Shown here one piece after another: positions 24,776 through 38,037 of a stretch of DNA of 64,000 nucleotides. The position numbers and the translations under genes are program-made. The stretch comes from Pterobdella sp. o SKG-2022 (Eukaryota; Annelida; Clitellata; Hirudinida; Piscicolidae). The notes under the pieces were generated by a model. It searched no databases, was not told the origin of the DNA, and worked only from the letters and a program-made list of their open reading frames with translations. Position 1 is the first letter of the stretch; every line of letters begins with the position of its first letter. Location of the stretch: the NCBI GenBank assembly GCA_964035795.1, contig OZ038321.1, positions 4,816,804 to 4,880,803 on the forward strand, in the 5' to 3' direction.

Positions 24776-27700
24776 AAAAAAGATTCAATGAAAAATATAG
24801 AATATAAGAACTAAAAAAAAAATAAATACAAACTACATAAAAATATACAATCTAATAAATATACAAAATAACTGAAAACTGCAAACTAACCGAAATATAG
24901 ACAAAAAAACTAAAATACTTACAAAAAAACCCTTAAAGCCAAAATAACTATGAAATATAAACTTAAAGGAATTCTGTTAATATGCGGTTGAGCTTATCAG
25001 AAATTCCATTCTTGTTTCCCCTGCATGTATCTCCATCTTTCTCAGTTGAAGGGCTTTGTAAAAACTCAAAAAAGAGAAAAAAATTTTTAGAAAAAAATCT
25101 CTAGCAATAACTCAATTTAGTTTTAATATTTCAACACAGTTGTATCAATTAAAACATGTACAATTACGAATAAGGTTAGTGACCTTAACTTCAGGAGTTT
25201 CTAGGCTTCATTAGTTATATATCAATACAGTTTAGTTTTTCCATATTTTTCAATACAACTCAATTCATAATCACTTTGAGTATAAGAGTCTATACAAATA
25301 CTTTCATTGATACATAAGATACTGTTGATTTAATTCTTCTTTCAATTAATGAGCATATTATCAACACTTCTTATCTAATTTCACCATTGCATCAAGTCTT
25401 TATATACTCCAATTAAAAAGTTGAAAAACTGCCTTTGAAGGACATAAAATAAAGACAGATTCTGAAAGAAAGTTACATTAGAAATTTAATAGGCATCATT
25501 TATAAGATTCAAGTTTTTAAGCATTTTCTACCAGAAATTTTTCCAAGTTCTACATTGTTATCGTTGTTTTTCATTAAAATAATTTCCAAACTATACATTT
25601 TCATTTTTATCTGGGTAAAACCAGTTATATTTTTAACATAATATAACCCCTATAATACGTCATACTAATGTTAAAAATAATACTTTATATACAACTATAA
25701 GCATCTGCTACTACTAACATGCAACATTTATACTTCACTATATAATGAATACACTAGCTAGCAATAAATGTATCTAATAATAATTAATTAGTATATACTC
25801 TAATAACAATATACAATTAATTATTTATACAACAAATATACGATAGCTATTCAATCAAAAAATAAAGCTTTACAATTGAAAGGGTAGTTATAGGTCTACA
25901 TTCAATACTGCCTTATTTAAGGCATATGATGTGAGAATAAGCTCACAATTAATATATCTTTGAATAATATTCTATTTTTTTTTTATGTTATTTTTATTTA
26001 TTTTTCAAGATTGCCATTATAAGAATATTTCCTTAACGACTGTCTCTAAATAGTAGGCCGGTGGAAGATAAACTTGCACGCCATCACAACTTATTATTTT
26101 TTATTGTTTTTATTTATATTTCGTCAAATTTATCTCATTTATTTTTCTATTTCCATTTCTTTATTTTTCATCCATCAATTGCATTTCATTATTTTTTCAA
26201 TTTTTTGTTGATTAATTTTTTTATATTTGTTCTAAAATTTTTTTGATCCCATCAATGCTATGTGAAATATGAAATAAATATGTTTTGATGTGTCAATATT
26301 ATTTTACCAGTCCATATTTATGTATATTTTTTTATTCCATTTGGTAATTTTTAAATTATTTATTTATTTATGCTAAGAAAAAATTATTGACGCAATTTGA
26401 CGAAATTTTACTTGAATCTTCATTACTTTTTGTTGATTTTATGCACGTTTCATTCCTGATGAAAATTTGTATACTCATTTTTGGAATTCTTTCATTTTTT
26501 TTAATCATTCAGTAATTTTATCGTTGTTTCAGATTATATAAGCATAGTTATAAGTTTTATTAAGAGTAAAAGTAATTTTAGAAATTTTCATGTCCCAAAC
26601 GAAAAGATTTTATATGAATAAAAATATATTCAATGAAAAATATTTAAAAATGAAATGAAGAATACTTATAATATAAAATAAAAATTAAAAAATATAAATT
26701 ATATTCAATAATAAATGGTAAATATATAAGATAAAAATATGTATTTATGCATAATTTAAATGCAAAATGATGATAGTGGAATGAATGTTCAATGGAAAAA
26801 TTCAAACAATTCTTCGAAGTGGCTTCATTTTAAATGTAACAGAAGATTGATCGGCTTATTAGGAATAGGAAAAAAATCAAAAAATAAGCGTGAAAAATTG
26901 TTCAATTTTGAAAAATCATTAGAAAAATAATAACAACAAAAGTAATATAAAAATTTTAATTTTGCAGTTTAGAAGTTTGCAGATAGATAATTCAGTAGTT
27001 AATGATACCAGTAGAATTTCAAAAACAACTTTTTAAATATGCAAAAATTCAATATTATGCTATTTAACTTGAATATATTATTTAATTAAAATAAATACTT
27101 TCAAAACTAAAAGAAATACATCTATAAAAATAATGAAGAAATAATTTATCGATCCTTTTATCTATAAAACATCAATTTGAGGAATTTTAATACATTTATT
27201 TGAACTTGAGCTATAATTTTTGGTAAGTATGGCCTTATCATAAAACATAAGCATTCGTTTTCAGACGTTCTGACGGTATTCATTTTCTTGTACAAAAATT
27301 CTTCACTTAATTTCTGAAAGTTTTTTTGTTTTACATTTATAATTTTCAAATTTATCCCAATTCACTGACTCAAAAAATAGTTAGAAATATTATTATATAA
27401 AATCATTATAAATTTTGGTCAATATAGCATAAATTGATTTTTAATTTAATATTGTTTTCTAATAGCTTTATAGATAATAGTTTTCAAGGTTATTTGTCAA
27501 CGTTCTTTTCAGGTCCTTTTATCAAAGCCATATCTTAATGAAAATCCTCAAAAAAAATTTTAAAACCGATATAAAAACGTTTAACCGTCGCAAAAATACT
27601 TCCAAAAGCTTCATCATTTTCTAAAAGATAACATCTTCTTTTTTAAATCCAAAACTTTCTAAGAGAACGCTCTTTAATGAAACAGAATGAAAACTCAGCT

Positions 27701-30700
27701 TTCAGGCACGTTTTCAAAACATTGGAGTTCTTATCCATGTAACTACAGCTGCCATCCAGAAATATTCAAATTTGTGAATGTGGGTCTTTTAATGCGTTAA
27801 ATGCAGCTAGTAAATATTTTTTTAGAATGGAAGTTGTTTTATGAGGCTAATTTATATATCTAGATCTATTTCATTTCAATACATTGCTAGTTTTCAAACG
27901 ATTAGAGATAGTAAAATATTGAGGCAATTTTTTTTTGACAAAATAAGCTTTTTTTAGATTTTATCTTTTATGATAAGATATTAAAATTTTTCACAAAGGA
28001 AATATCAACTCAAAAACCTTGTATTTTTGGATCTTAGTGGGTTTGTATAAAGAAAAAAATGCTTGAAACTTCCATGAAAGTATATAAGACCTTACTAATG
28101 CTAGTCTGTAAAACTGATATTGGATGAATATGGTTAGTATGGTAGCCTACTTAAGTTTATGAAGTTTTAACTCAATGATGAAGCTTTCGAGTAACAAAAA
28201 ACCTTATCAAAACATAATGGTTATTTTTTAAATATAAAAGTTTTCAGTTTGAAAAAAGAATTTATAATCATTGTGCTCGATTGATATCTCAAGTTTATCT
28301 ACCTTAAAAGTTACATTTCTCAGAGATAGACTCTATTACTGAATTCGAAGGTTTAATAGCACCTTTTCAAATAAATTGCAATCATTAGCGCTTCAAATAT
28401 ATATAAATTAATAAACTTTCAAAATAAATGCTGATCTTAAATTTAGGTTTCGAAGAGTATCTTAAATAGGTATTTTTTTGTTGTTTATTGGGTGGGATGT
28501 TGACATGGCCCTCTAAAAATCAATGGAAGTTTTGTGGTGTAGAGTCAAGGCATGATTAAATATTTAAAAACTTATCTTTTCGTTAAATATATTCCTAGTT
28601 TTTAGTACACAAATTGTGCTTTGTGTACCTTTTTAAACATTTTTCGAACTTATAAATTTTTTTAAAAATTTATTACATAAAATAATTTTCTAATGGGAAA
28701 AGATAAATGAATTTTCAGTTTTATACACTAAATAAAAGGGTGAAAAAAGTTAAAAAACGTGGGATTTATATATCTTATTCACCAATTCGTGATATTTGTG
28801 CCAACATTCAAAAACAAAAAATTATTAAGAAAAATATTACGGGAACATCAATCAAGTTACCTTACAATATTTAATAATGAAGAATTCCATAAATAATATT
28901 GAAAAATTAATAAATGGTGTATTATGAATTAAGTTTGCTTTTGAGTAGGTATTTTGAATGAATATTGCAATAAAAGCTATTGAATTTCTCAATGTTGTGT
29001 GGGGTTTTCTATAGAATTGGATAAAATCGAATAAAATATGTCCATTAATATATAATTGAGTTAATTTGATATAGAATTATTAGATTAGAGGAAAATTTGC
29101 CATTCTTCCCCAAACATGTAAAAAACAGTTTTGAGTAATTTTTTATAAAAATATTACAAAGTAATTGTCGAAAAGTTTTTTCAATAGGGAAGAATTGCTA
29201 GCCTCAAATAAAAAGGCACATTATTGCAAGGTTTTCATAGTAATACATCTCAGTTCATCATTGAATTTCTATACATGACGACCATTTTCTGTTTTGTTTT
29301 CAAATTCTACATAGTGACGTTTCTGTACCAATTCACAAGAATTTAGCATACTAGTTTTACTAAACACATTTATATGAATTTTTGTAACAAATTAATGTGT
29401 AACTAATATATAAATTGAAACAAAAATGAGAACATCAACTCATCAAACTAAAATAGATTAAGTAATTTTGATATGTTTAATTCCGCATGCATACTTAACA
29501 TCTTCAAACTTCAACATGTACCCTTCATACTTGATTCATTTCATCATTTCGAATGGCCATTTGTGACTCAATCTATTCCAATCAGAATGTAATTATTGAG
29601 ATATGTTACCATCACCTCCAGACAACTAGCTATTATGTTCATGCCATTTTTTGTAAGTTCTTATTACTTGTTCAAGTTGAATATTTGAATTTTTTTTGAG
29701 CTTTTCATTTATGCTTTATAATTTTTTTTATTTTTTGAATATTTAAATGTTGAGCATTATTTGTAAGTTCAAGCTAAAAGTTGTTTTTTTTTCAAATACT
29801 CAAAAAATCATTTATGAATCTCAATCTTTGCTTTTATGTATTTCAGTGTTATTTTGTGAAATTAGTTCTTGAAAGTGTTTTTTGAAATATTCATGATAGA
29901 GTAGAGTTTAAAATGAAGGGAATTTTGAGAAATTGCAAATATACATGCATAACTACATGGCTGGATGGATTAGTGCAAGGGTGTGACTTGAAAGATTGAT
30001 GGAATAAAAAATGATTTGAAAATGCCTCATGCCTGGGAACTTATTAAATTGATGTGTCAAAAAATTTCTTTGGAAAGTTTTGATGGAAAAGCAGAGTAAG
30101 AAAAAATATGATGTAAATTGGGATATTTAGAGGTTTTAAAATATTCGTTTTTTTCCAATATATAAACAAAATAAAGATATTTCAGCATTTGTAAGTTATT
30201 TAGCTTTTCTTTTTGGTTTGTTCAATTGAGAGTTATTACAGACCGTAACTTTTAAAAACTCTTAAGGACTAAAATGATTTTTCAGTATTTACCCTTAGAA
30301 TAATTGAGGTTATTTGGACTGAAAACTCCTCGAAAGTTTTAATTGTATTGTGTGAAAAGCCAGTTTCAAAATTCAAAAACAGAATATTTATGAAAATTCA
30401 AATCAACCTTTGTTATCAAATATATAGTTTTCTATTTTTTGTAGAAAAGTTTTTTTTTGACAGAACAAAAACAGAAAAAAGATAAAATTCAATAATTCTA
30501 ATTTATTATATACAAAATTTTGCTTTCCATTCATTGTAAATAATATATATATATATATATACATGTTTTCTAAATAGTTAAATATTTATTGACATATTAA
30601 ACGAAAAATAATCTTTAAAAATGGAAAAGCAAGAAACAGAAAAATTACTAAATGTTGATTTTAACAAATGAGCTTCCAAACTTATTCAGATGGTTTGAGT

Positions 30701-30768
30701 TTTCAGCTTTTAATGTCTATTTCGAGATTTATTTAACCTGTTTATGTAAGGATGCTGACAAATTTTCA
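24776..30768 (-). other. Intron sequence, no gene recognised
   Basis: Six kilobases of AT-rich sequence inside the 16.2 kb receptor intron. No exon matching the receptor's missing parts, no RNA gene and no transposon coding motif was found on either strand. A short (AT)n run is at 30542-30562. Confidence 0.55.
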
Positions 30769-30772
30769 TCTG

Positions 30773-30806
<34 letters not shown>

Positions 30807-30906
30807 CCTCTATCTATCTATCTATCTATCATACTATCTATCTATCTATCATACTATCTATCTATCTATCTATCTATCTAGCTAGCTATCTATCTATCTA
30901 TCTATT
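30769..30906. repeat. (TATC)n tetranucleotide microsatellite
   Basis: About 34 TATC units with CCCTC, ATAC and GCTA interruptions. Open frames here are Tyr-Leu-Ser-Ile strings and are not genes. It is the same motif, on the opposite strand, as the large (GATA)n at 42.1 kb. Confidence 0.95.
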
Positions 30907-33439
30907 TATCTTTAATTATCCACCCAACGTCTCCCATAATTTGTATCTATATGTACATATATATTGTGGTAACTAGTTCGTCTTTTGTATGTCACTTCTT
31001 GTGCACAACCGTTGCACACTTCATTATTTGAATTCTTTCATTTTCTGATTTAAGTTTTGTTTGCTTTTTTTTTTGAAAATATTTTAGTTTTTTTTTTCAA
31101 AAAGTTTTCTGCTTTCTGCCACAACAATCCTGTCACATTCTAAAATATATTCACAGTCTATCATATATATAATTTGATCAAATTTCCCATTTATTCAATT
31201 TATTTCCACCTCAAAACGTTCTATATTTTTATTAAAATACTTTTTCTTTATACCAGCTGTACCAAGAATCTTCATCTCATCAGCATATTCCATAATGAAT
31301 TCTTACAAAAGGCTATTTCATGTTTTTGAAGTATATGGAGTTGATGTCGTGATGCAAAGCTCTTTTTGCATCGGTCTTGTGTCTAAGAGAACAATTTTAT
31401 TCTATCTTTTATTTTTTCCGCGTTATGCTTTTTCAAAAAAAAAATTTGTTAAGCCTGCAACATTATAAACATGATGTTTCAATAAGAATTGAAAAACCGA
31501 AATTTTGCAAGGATGATATTAATAATGTATGAAATTAGAATTTATGCACCGCTTATACGGACAAATTTTTGTCTAAATCTAGAGCAAAAAATTTTATTAT
31601 GTCTGGCCGATCTGTAGTTACATTCAATTCCAAGGCATTCGCCATATTATCTATTGTGTTTTAGAGGTTATAAATAATGTCTTTGTGTTTTGAGCCCCTA
31701 TGTTATATGCGGTTATTTTATAATCCTTACTATTATATTCTCATTACCTTTGTTTTGAGGAGGATTTGACATAGACACTAGTTTAAATGGTTTAGGTCCG
31801 TCTGAAAAAATTTACATTTAAATTTTTTCTATTAATATGTTTTTGTTGTTGTTATTATTCGTTCAACGTCTTTTGTCTCATAGCATAAGGTAAGACGGTT
31901 GTTAGTATTAAAATCTGTATGATTATAAATTTGAAGTTGAACAATGTATTTAAATTTTGAAACTTATATGGATACAAATTGTTTAAAAGTAGAAAACTCT
32001 TCTAGGATTCAATTCATTTTGAAAAAACTTTATACCGTTTTCACGGCTCAAAACAAATCTTCTTTCATTTTCTATCTTTTTGAAATATTTTTTTTCCAAG
32101 TTTAAATTCATTTTGCATCTTTTGAATGTTTTTTAAACTTAAATCTATTTTTAATTTCTATCTTTAAAATGTTTTATTTTTGTTTAAACATACATCCATA
32201 TTTTTATCTTTTATTTATAGATTTTTATTTTCTCTAAGCTTTTATTTTTTTTATTCCTTCTATATATTTTTCACCATAAACTAAATTTTTTTAGCGACTG
32301 CAGTGCTAATCTGTGTAGATTATCACGGATAATATGGGATAAGATATTATAAAAAATAATTATGAACAAGAAAAAGCATTAAAGATTTCATTTTTTACGT
32401 CAAAAATTAACAGTATATATATTTGTGTTACTGTCAAATAATCCTTCGTTTCTTTTAATATTGCTATTATTACAGTTATTTGTTCTCTCATTTTGAGTAT
32501 TATTATTTATATTCTTTTTTTATTATTATTACAGTGATTTTGTTTTTATTCCTATTTTTAATAAAAAGACCGTTGTAACGGCAAAAGATACGAATTCACA
32601 GATTCCTGATCGATGGTGAAGTTTGAAGTTTTATTCAAAAGTTTTCACGTGTTCAAATTCACATTTGACCAAATTGATTGTATATACGTAATCCGTGGCG
32701 TTTTTTTTCAATTATAATGGTTTAATATAATGATAATCTTTGATAACAATAGTATATTTTTGCTCTTTTTTATGATAATATTGATTTTTTTTTGAGATTT
32801 TTAATATTTATTCTTACAAAAGTGTATTTCTTATAAGCCAATTATTTTTGATCATCTAGCTATCTATCCATCATACCCACATCCATTGTTATATATGGTT
32901 TTAATCATACCTTTATTTCAACCATTCATTCGTTTTTTTTTACATTTTTTTTCTTGTACATCATTTTTTATAAAAAAATTGGGTATACTAAATATATTTT
33001 ACATATCCTTGTGTTCACTAAATATAGGATATATACCATCAAATACATTAAATATACGTTATTAACTGTTGTCTCAACCGAATACATACATAGTGTTTGG
33101 GGCAACTGATAGGCTGATGTACTATGGTGAACTATGCGCCATTATTGCTTTCATAATCCAATCACTCATGCAGCCTTTTTGTTCCTTTCATGCCACGTAA
33201 ATGCTTCTGCCTTATCAATCATATTCATCACCTTTTGATGTTACGTAGTATCAGCACTCTTTTGACATTCTAACTTTAAATTGAAGTTTTTCGTTTGAAT
33301 TTTACAAAGTAAAATTTCTATTTTGTTTTTTGAATAAGTAATAAACTCATAAAGTATTTGTTCATATATTGCCTAGATTCTCATTCAGTGAACCATTTCA
33401 CCCACAAACCATTCATTATTCCACCTTCATCCATCCCCA
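30907..33439 (-). other. Intron sequence, no gene recognised
   Basis: AT-rich. Slightly GC-richer patches near 31580-31830 and 33080-33260 may be old repeats, but no protein motif supports that. Confidence 0.5.
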
Positions 33440-33560
33440 TTCATACACTTAACTATCTATCCATCCATCCGTTTATCTACCCGTTCATCTATCCATCTGT
33501 CAATCCATCCATCCTTTATCTAACCATCCATCCTTCCATCTAACCATCCATCCATTCATG
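33440..33560. repeat. (ATCC)n-type degenerate tetranucleotide repeat
   Basis: CCATCCAT/TCTATCCA units with many substitutions. Reading frames are low-complexity Ile/Pro/Ser/His. Confidence 0.85.
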
Positions 33561-36500
33561 CACCGCCTATTTGTCTATTTAAGAACAAGCCATTTATTCA
33601 TATCGGTATTTAAACAAAATTTTTTCTCCAAGCATTCATCAATCCGGACATCGCTTTGTTAATTAAGGTATAAATTTGCTTGCAAAAAAATGTGTTCATT
33701 TTCAAACTCTATCAGAGTTCAGTGCTATTAGCAACAAGGGACAAAATTTTTGGAAAAAAAAACCATTTATTGTTAGTAAAAGTTTATTATGTTCCCAGCT
33801 TTGAATAGCAACATTTTTATATTTATAAAACTTTTGTATAGAACATTGTTCAAGTTAATTTTCCAAAGATTTTTAGCTTTAAAATAACAAGCAAGTTATC
33901 ACTGTTTATAAAAACCACTGGTCGTGTTGATAATTCTAGACTCCTTAATAAGTAAAATGCCACAGAACAAGTAGAAATATGAAAAATAGTAGTTGAAAAC
34001 TACCATTGAAAATTATCAATGGTGTATAACTTCATACAGTTTAGTTTTTATTTTATTTTTATTATTTCATTATTATTTTTTATTTTATTATTATATTTAT
34101 TTTATTTCAGTTTCAATTAGTTTAACGTAATTAATACTGTTATTGTTGTTATTTTCAATTTAGAAGTATCGAATTCTTTAACAAGTTAATATATTTTCAA
34201 ATCATTTTGCAGCACATAGGTCTATGGGAAGAAGTATTTCGTTTCAATTTTGCACTTGAGCGGTCAAACGTTTGATGGTACATTGGGCAAGATTATAAAA
34301 TTACAAGAAGTAAACACTCTCGTGCCAAACACATACACATACGTACAACAAACTAGTACAAAAGTTTAAAATAAAAAAATTTGCATATAGGTATGTGATG
34401 ATGAAAAAATAGATAGCTCTAGATACATGGATGGCTAGATACATGGGTAGATAGCTAGACAGATAGATGAATAGCTAGATGTGCAAACAGGTAAATAAAA
34501 ATACAACAGTGAGAACTTTCAATTGTTAAAAAAAATAAAAATTTAAATAAATTTCAAGCACGAAACAACACAAAGCTCTTTTGAATTTTACTTAAACTAA
34601 AGTTTTAGTAAGAACACAGTTCGAGCCAAATTGGATTTTCTTCAGCTAATATACCATAGTTTTTGGTTAAATAAAATGTAAATTATCACAGTTTGATCTC
34701 TGCAAACAAGGTTTAAATCCCGTTAAGAATTATTTTGTGAGGAGCAATCTGGTCTGTTGAAATGTACGTCAATGCTGGTTTCATGCGAAAGAATACATTT
34801 GCACCACGACAATTTGTTCATTAGTAATACGAATGCGTTTTGAAATTTAAAAAGGTTTTAATTATACGGAGAATTTGAATATTTGAAATATTAATACTGT
34901 ATTTAAATGCTGTTTTTGAATAAATTTGAGTGCTTATGTTCAAAAACTTATGCGAAACTACATGTCGAATGCAAGTCCCATTTGTATTAAGCTCTCCAGT
35001 TTCATTCAGAGCCAAAACTGAATTGATTTTAGAAAATTCAAACAATATTTTTGAGAAATATTCTCAAATGAATTTGAACAGCATTTATTTCAAGCCAACT
35101 TTTGAAATTTCGAAACTTTATGCTATTTTAACTGTTGCTTGGAGACTGGAAATTTCGGTTTATAAGAAAATATTCAATTCTCATTTAATTTTTTCTCTGC
35201 TAAATATATAAAATTGGTTTATATTTATTTTTACTTTGAAGAAATTAGTACTAGTAGTTTTAGTGCCGTATAACAACAGTAAAATCATTATAACAGTTTT
35301 CTTTAATCCTTTTAAATTGAAAAGAGGTATTTGGGTTTGTTTTTGAAAGATAAGGAATAAAATTACTCCTAATGGAACTATTTTAGATTAAAAGTTGATT
35401 AGTTTTTAATATTAAGAATTATTTTTCTTAAATGCACAACAAAGCTTGTAAATAAAAAAAAGGTTTGTAAAAAAATGAGAACATATTTCCTAAAAATTAA
35501 AAAACAATAAGGAAGAACCTTTGAACTTCGTTAGTGAAAGATTTAAATTCTATCGTATGAATCTCAATTAGTGTTTGTAGTGGAGTACCATACCTATTAA
35601 ATAAAACTATCAAAAACACTATGGTTATTTTTTCAAAATGTCTTTAACCATACTTTCGCTTATTACTTCTGTAATAAGAAAATAATATAATTTCTTTAAA
35701 AGTACGAATCCAATGTTTACGCCTATTAACTACTGTTTGAAAAAGCAACAAATTCTTCAGCTTATCATTCAGTAAAAAAAGATCTGTCTTGGAATTCTTC
35801 AGGCAGAACTGTTGTGAAGTCCAGCAAGCCCATTAATTTTTACATTCATGTCTTTGTATTGGAATATCATTTAAGCTAGAATATGTCTTTTTGCATACTA
35901 GTGTACACGTAGATTTTATGAAAAATATTTTTGCTTTAATCCAATACACCTCTGTTTTTACAGAAACCTGCAGCAGTTTCAAATGAATTATATATCTTAC
36001 AAGGCACTATTTTTGAAATGCACTTTATGAATTTTCATTGAAATTCATTAAATTTTTTGCATATAGTCATATAGATCAGAAATACTTATTACTTTTGTCA
36101 TAGGTATTTCCAAGAAAGAAAGACTACATTATTTTATGACTATAATTTTTTTAAAAGTAGTTTCAATACAAATAATTTGAAGGTAAAAAATATTGGGATT
36201 TTTTGAGAAAGTCGTGAAAGATGACTTTCTATTAGACTTTTATACAGTGGAATATATTAAAATAAATATTTTTCAAGTTATTTCTAAAGAACTATGTATT
36301 CTCAAAATATCTTTTTTTTTGAATAAACTTGCTTGTTTTGTTCGATTTTCTACTCGTCTTTGCAGAAATTGTTGAAAATGTTTTCTTGGTTTTATTAAAA
36401 ATCAATTGAGATGTCTTTGCTATGCATTAAATGTGAGTTCCGAGTCTCGGCACTCAAGATTCTCAATATGGGAATATATAATTTGTCAAAAAATAACTAG

Positions 36501-36992
36501 TGGTAAAAGCATAAAAACATAAAAATAATAAGAAAAAACAAAAACTTCACGTTGAAAAAGGTTAAAAATACCTAATCCAAAGACTTAACATTGCACAACA
36601 TGCATTGCATAAAAGCACACACCCACAACATCAAGGCAACAAGCCCATTTTCAAAAATCCCTCCAAAAGCTTGAAACCCAACAACGTCAAAATGTACGTT
36701 TCAATCTTATACATCTTAAGTTACGTATATGCGTAAATGCTTGAACTAGTGTTGAAAAATTCAAATTGTAAATTTATAATTAACTTTTTTCAATAAACTA
36801 GCACAGTTTTTTTTTAGCTTAAATTAGTTCAATTTAATTCAAGTTAACTTATTCAAAATAACATATTCATCATTACGATCAAAAGCTACCTAGCAACAAT
36901 CTGCTTAAAGCATCCCTCCAACCATCGCACAATCAAAGCAAAAGTGCTCTCATGGATTAATATAAAACAGCACACTAAAGCAATTATATCAC
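33561..36992 (-). other. Intron sequence, no gene recognised
   Basis: AT-rich remainder of the 16.2 kb intron. Includes a degenerate (GATA/TAGA) tract at about 34410-34486. One long frame at 34930-35211 on the plus strand has no recognisable family, motif or splice context and is not called. Confidence 0.5.
34410..34486. repeat. Degenerate TAGA/GATG tetranucleotide tract
   Basis: Imperfect TAGATA, GGATGG and TAGACAGATAGATGA units, a decayed relative of the GATA motif at 42.1 kb. Confidence 0.75.
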
Positions 36993-37189
36993 CTGCGAAA
37001 AGAGAGACTGGTAAGCTTGAGGCGAAGATAAATCGAGAAAGAGGTGCTTGGAAAGAAGTGGTTCGACCTTATCAATGTCTCGCAGCAGTTGATATGAAGT
37101 GGTTGTGTTCTCTACAAAGACCATCTCTAACTTGAAGACCCTTGATCGTTGGTTTAGGATGGAGTACAAATGCTCCAGATGTAACAGGC
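36993..37189 (-). CDS. AMPA-type glutamate receptor, amino-terminal domain exon (fourth in window)
   Basis: Starts in phase 1 (two bases GC complete a Gly codon with G from the previous exon) and ends in phase 0. Acceptor TTACACAG and donor TCGCAG|GTGATA. It encodes LLHLEHLYSILNQRSRVFKL, then EMVFVENTTTSYQLLRDIDK and VEPLLSKHLFLDLSSPQAYQ, ending SLFSQ. This matches the iGluR ATD after the W....F.YD..G segment: AMPA receptors read ...VENFNDVSYRQLLEELDR, then a hydrophobic strand equivalent to FVIDC. The usual Cys of that strand is replaced (LFLDLSS). NTT is a potential N-glycosylation sequon. The reading frame is intact. Intron lengths on either side are 12.4 and 16.2 kb. Confidence 0.9.
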
Positions 37190-38037
37190 CTGTGTAATGT
37201 ATAGAGATAACGTGGCTGCGGTTTTTGAGTAATTGTTATTAGTTTCATCATTAATAACACAAATGATAACAAAAGCTTCGTAAATTAAATGAAAATTGCT
37301 GAAAACTCATGAGTTTTGTTTTTATTTGAAAAACAGAGTTCATTTTTTTAAAGTTTAACTCAGTATTAAACTCATTTGCACTAACATTCAAATCTATTAT
37401 CAGCACAATATGTTCCCATGATAGCTAATGTATTGTAGTGATTTTTCTCATAATTTACCACTAAAATAACCTGATTTAAACATACTTTATATACGGTCTT
37501 TTTATTAGTTTTATGCTGCAATACGTTACAAAAAATGGGTTTTATTGCAAAAATAAAGATATGTTAATATTTTATGCTTATGTGGACATTAATACATTTA
37601 CATCTTCATTAAAACCTTTCAGTTATCCATCCATTCATTCTTTCATCTATCCATCTATCAATTCATCCTTTTATCTATCAGTTCCTTTATCTTTCCATTC
37701 ATCCCTTTATCTATTTGTCACTCCATCTTTACCTTTTCTCTTCAATTTATTCATTTATAAACTAATGTATGAATACACATGTATGAAAATAAACATAAGT
37801 ATATATGTAGATGAAAAAAAATTTATTAAAGTTGTTCAAAAACTATGGAGAAATGTCTGAAGTAAAATCTATAACTGAGCCTATGAAAAGAAGACAACAT
37901 AATAATTGAATCATCTGGAAAACTTTGAAAAGAATGAAAAAACAACAACAAAAATAATAAAAATAATGAAAGAATAAACTTAAATGACGTTGAGACATGT
38001 TTTGACTCAATAGGAACACATAAAACGACGTTGCTAA
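37190..38037 (-). other. Intron sequence, no gene recognised
   Basis: AT-rich start of the 12.4 kb intron above exon 36993-37189, containing the degenerate ATCC tract at 37621-37745. Confidence 0.55.
37621..37745. repeat. Degenerate (ATCC)n-type repeat
   Basis: CCATCCATTC, TCTATCCA and TTTATCTA units, similar to the tract at 33440. Confidence 0.8.
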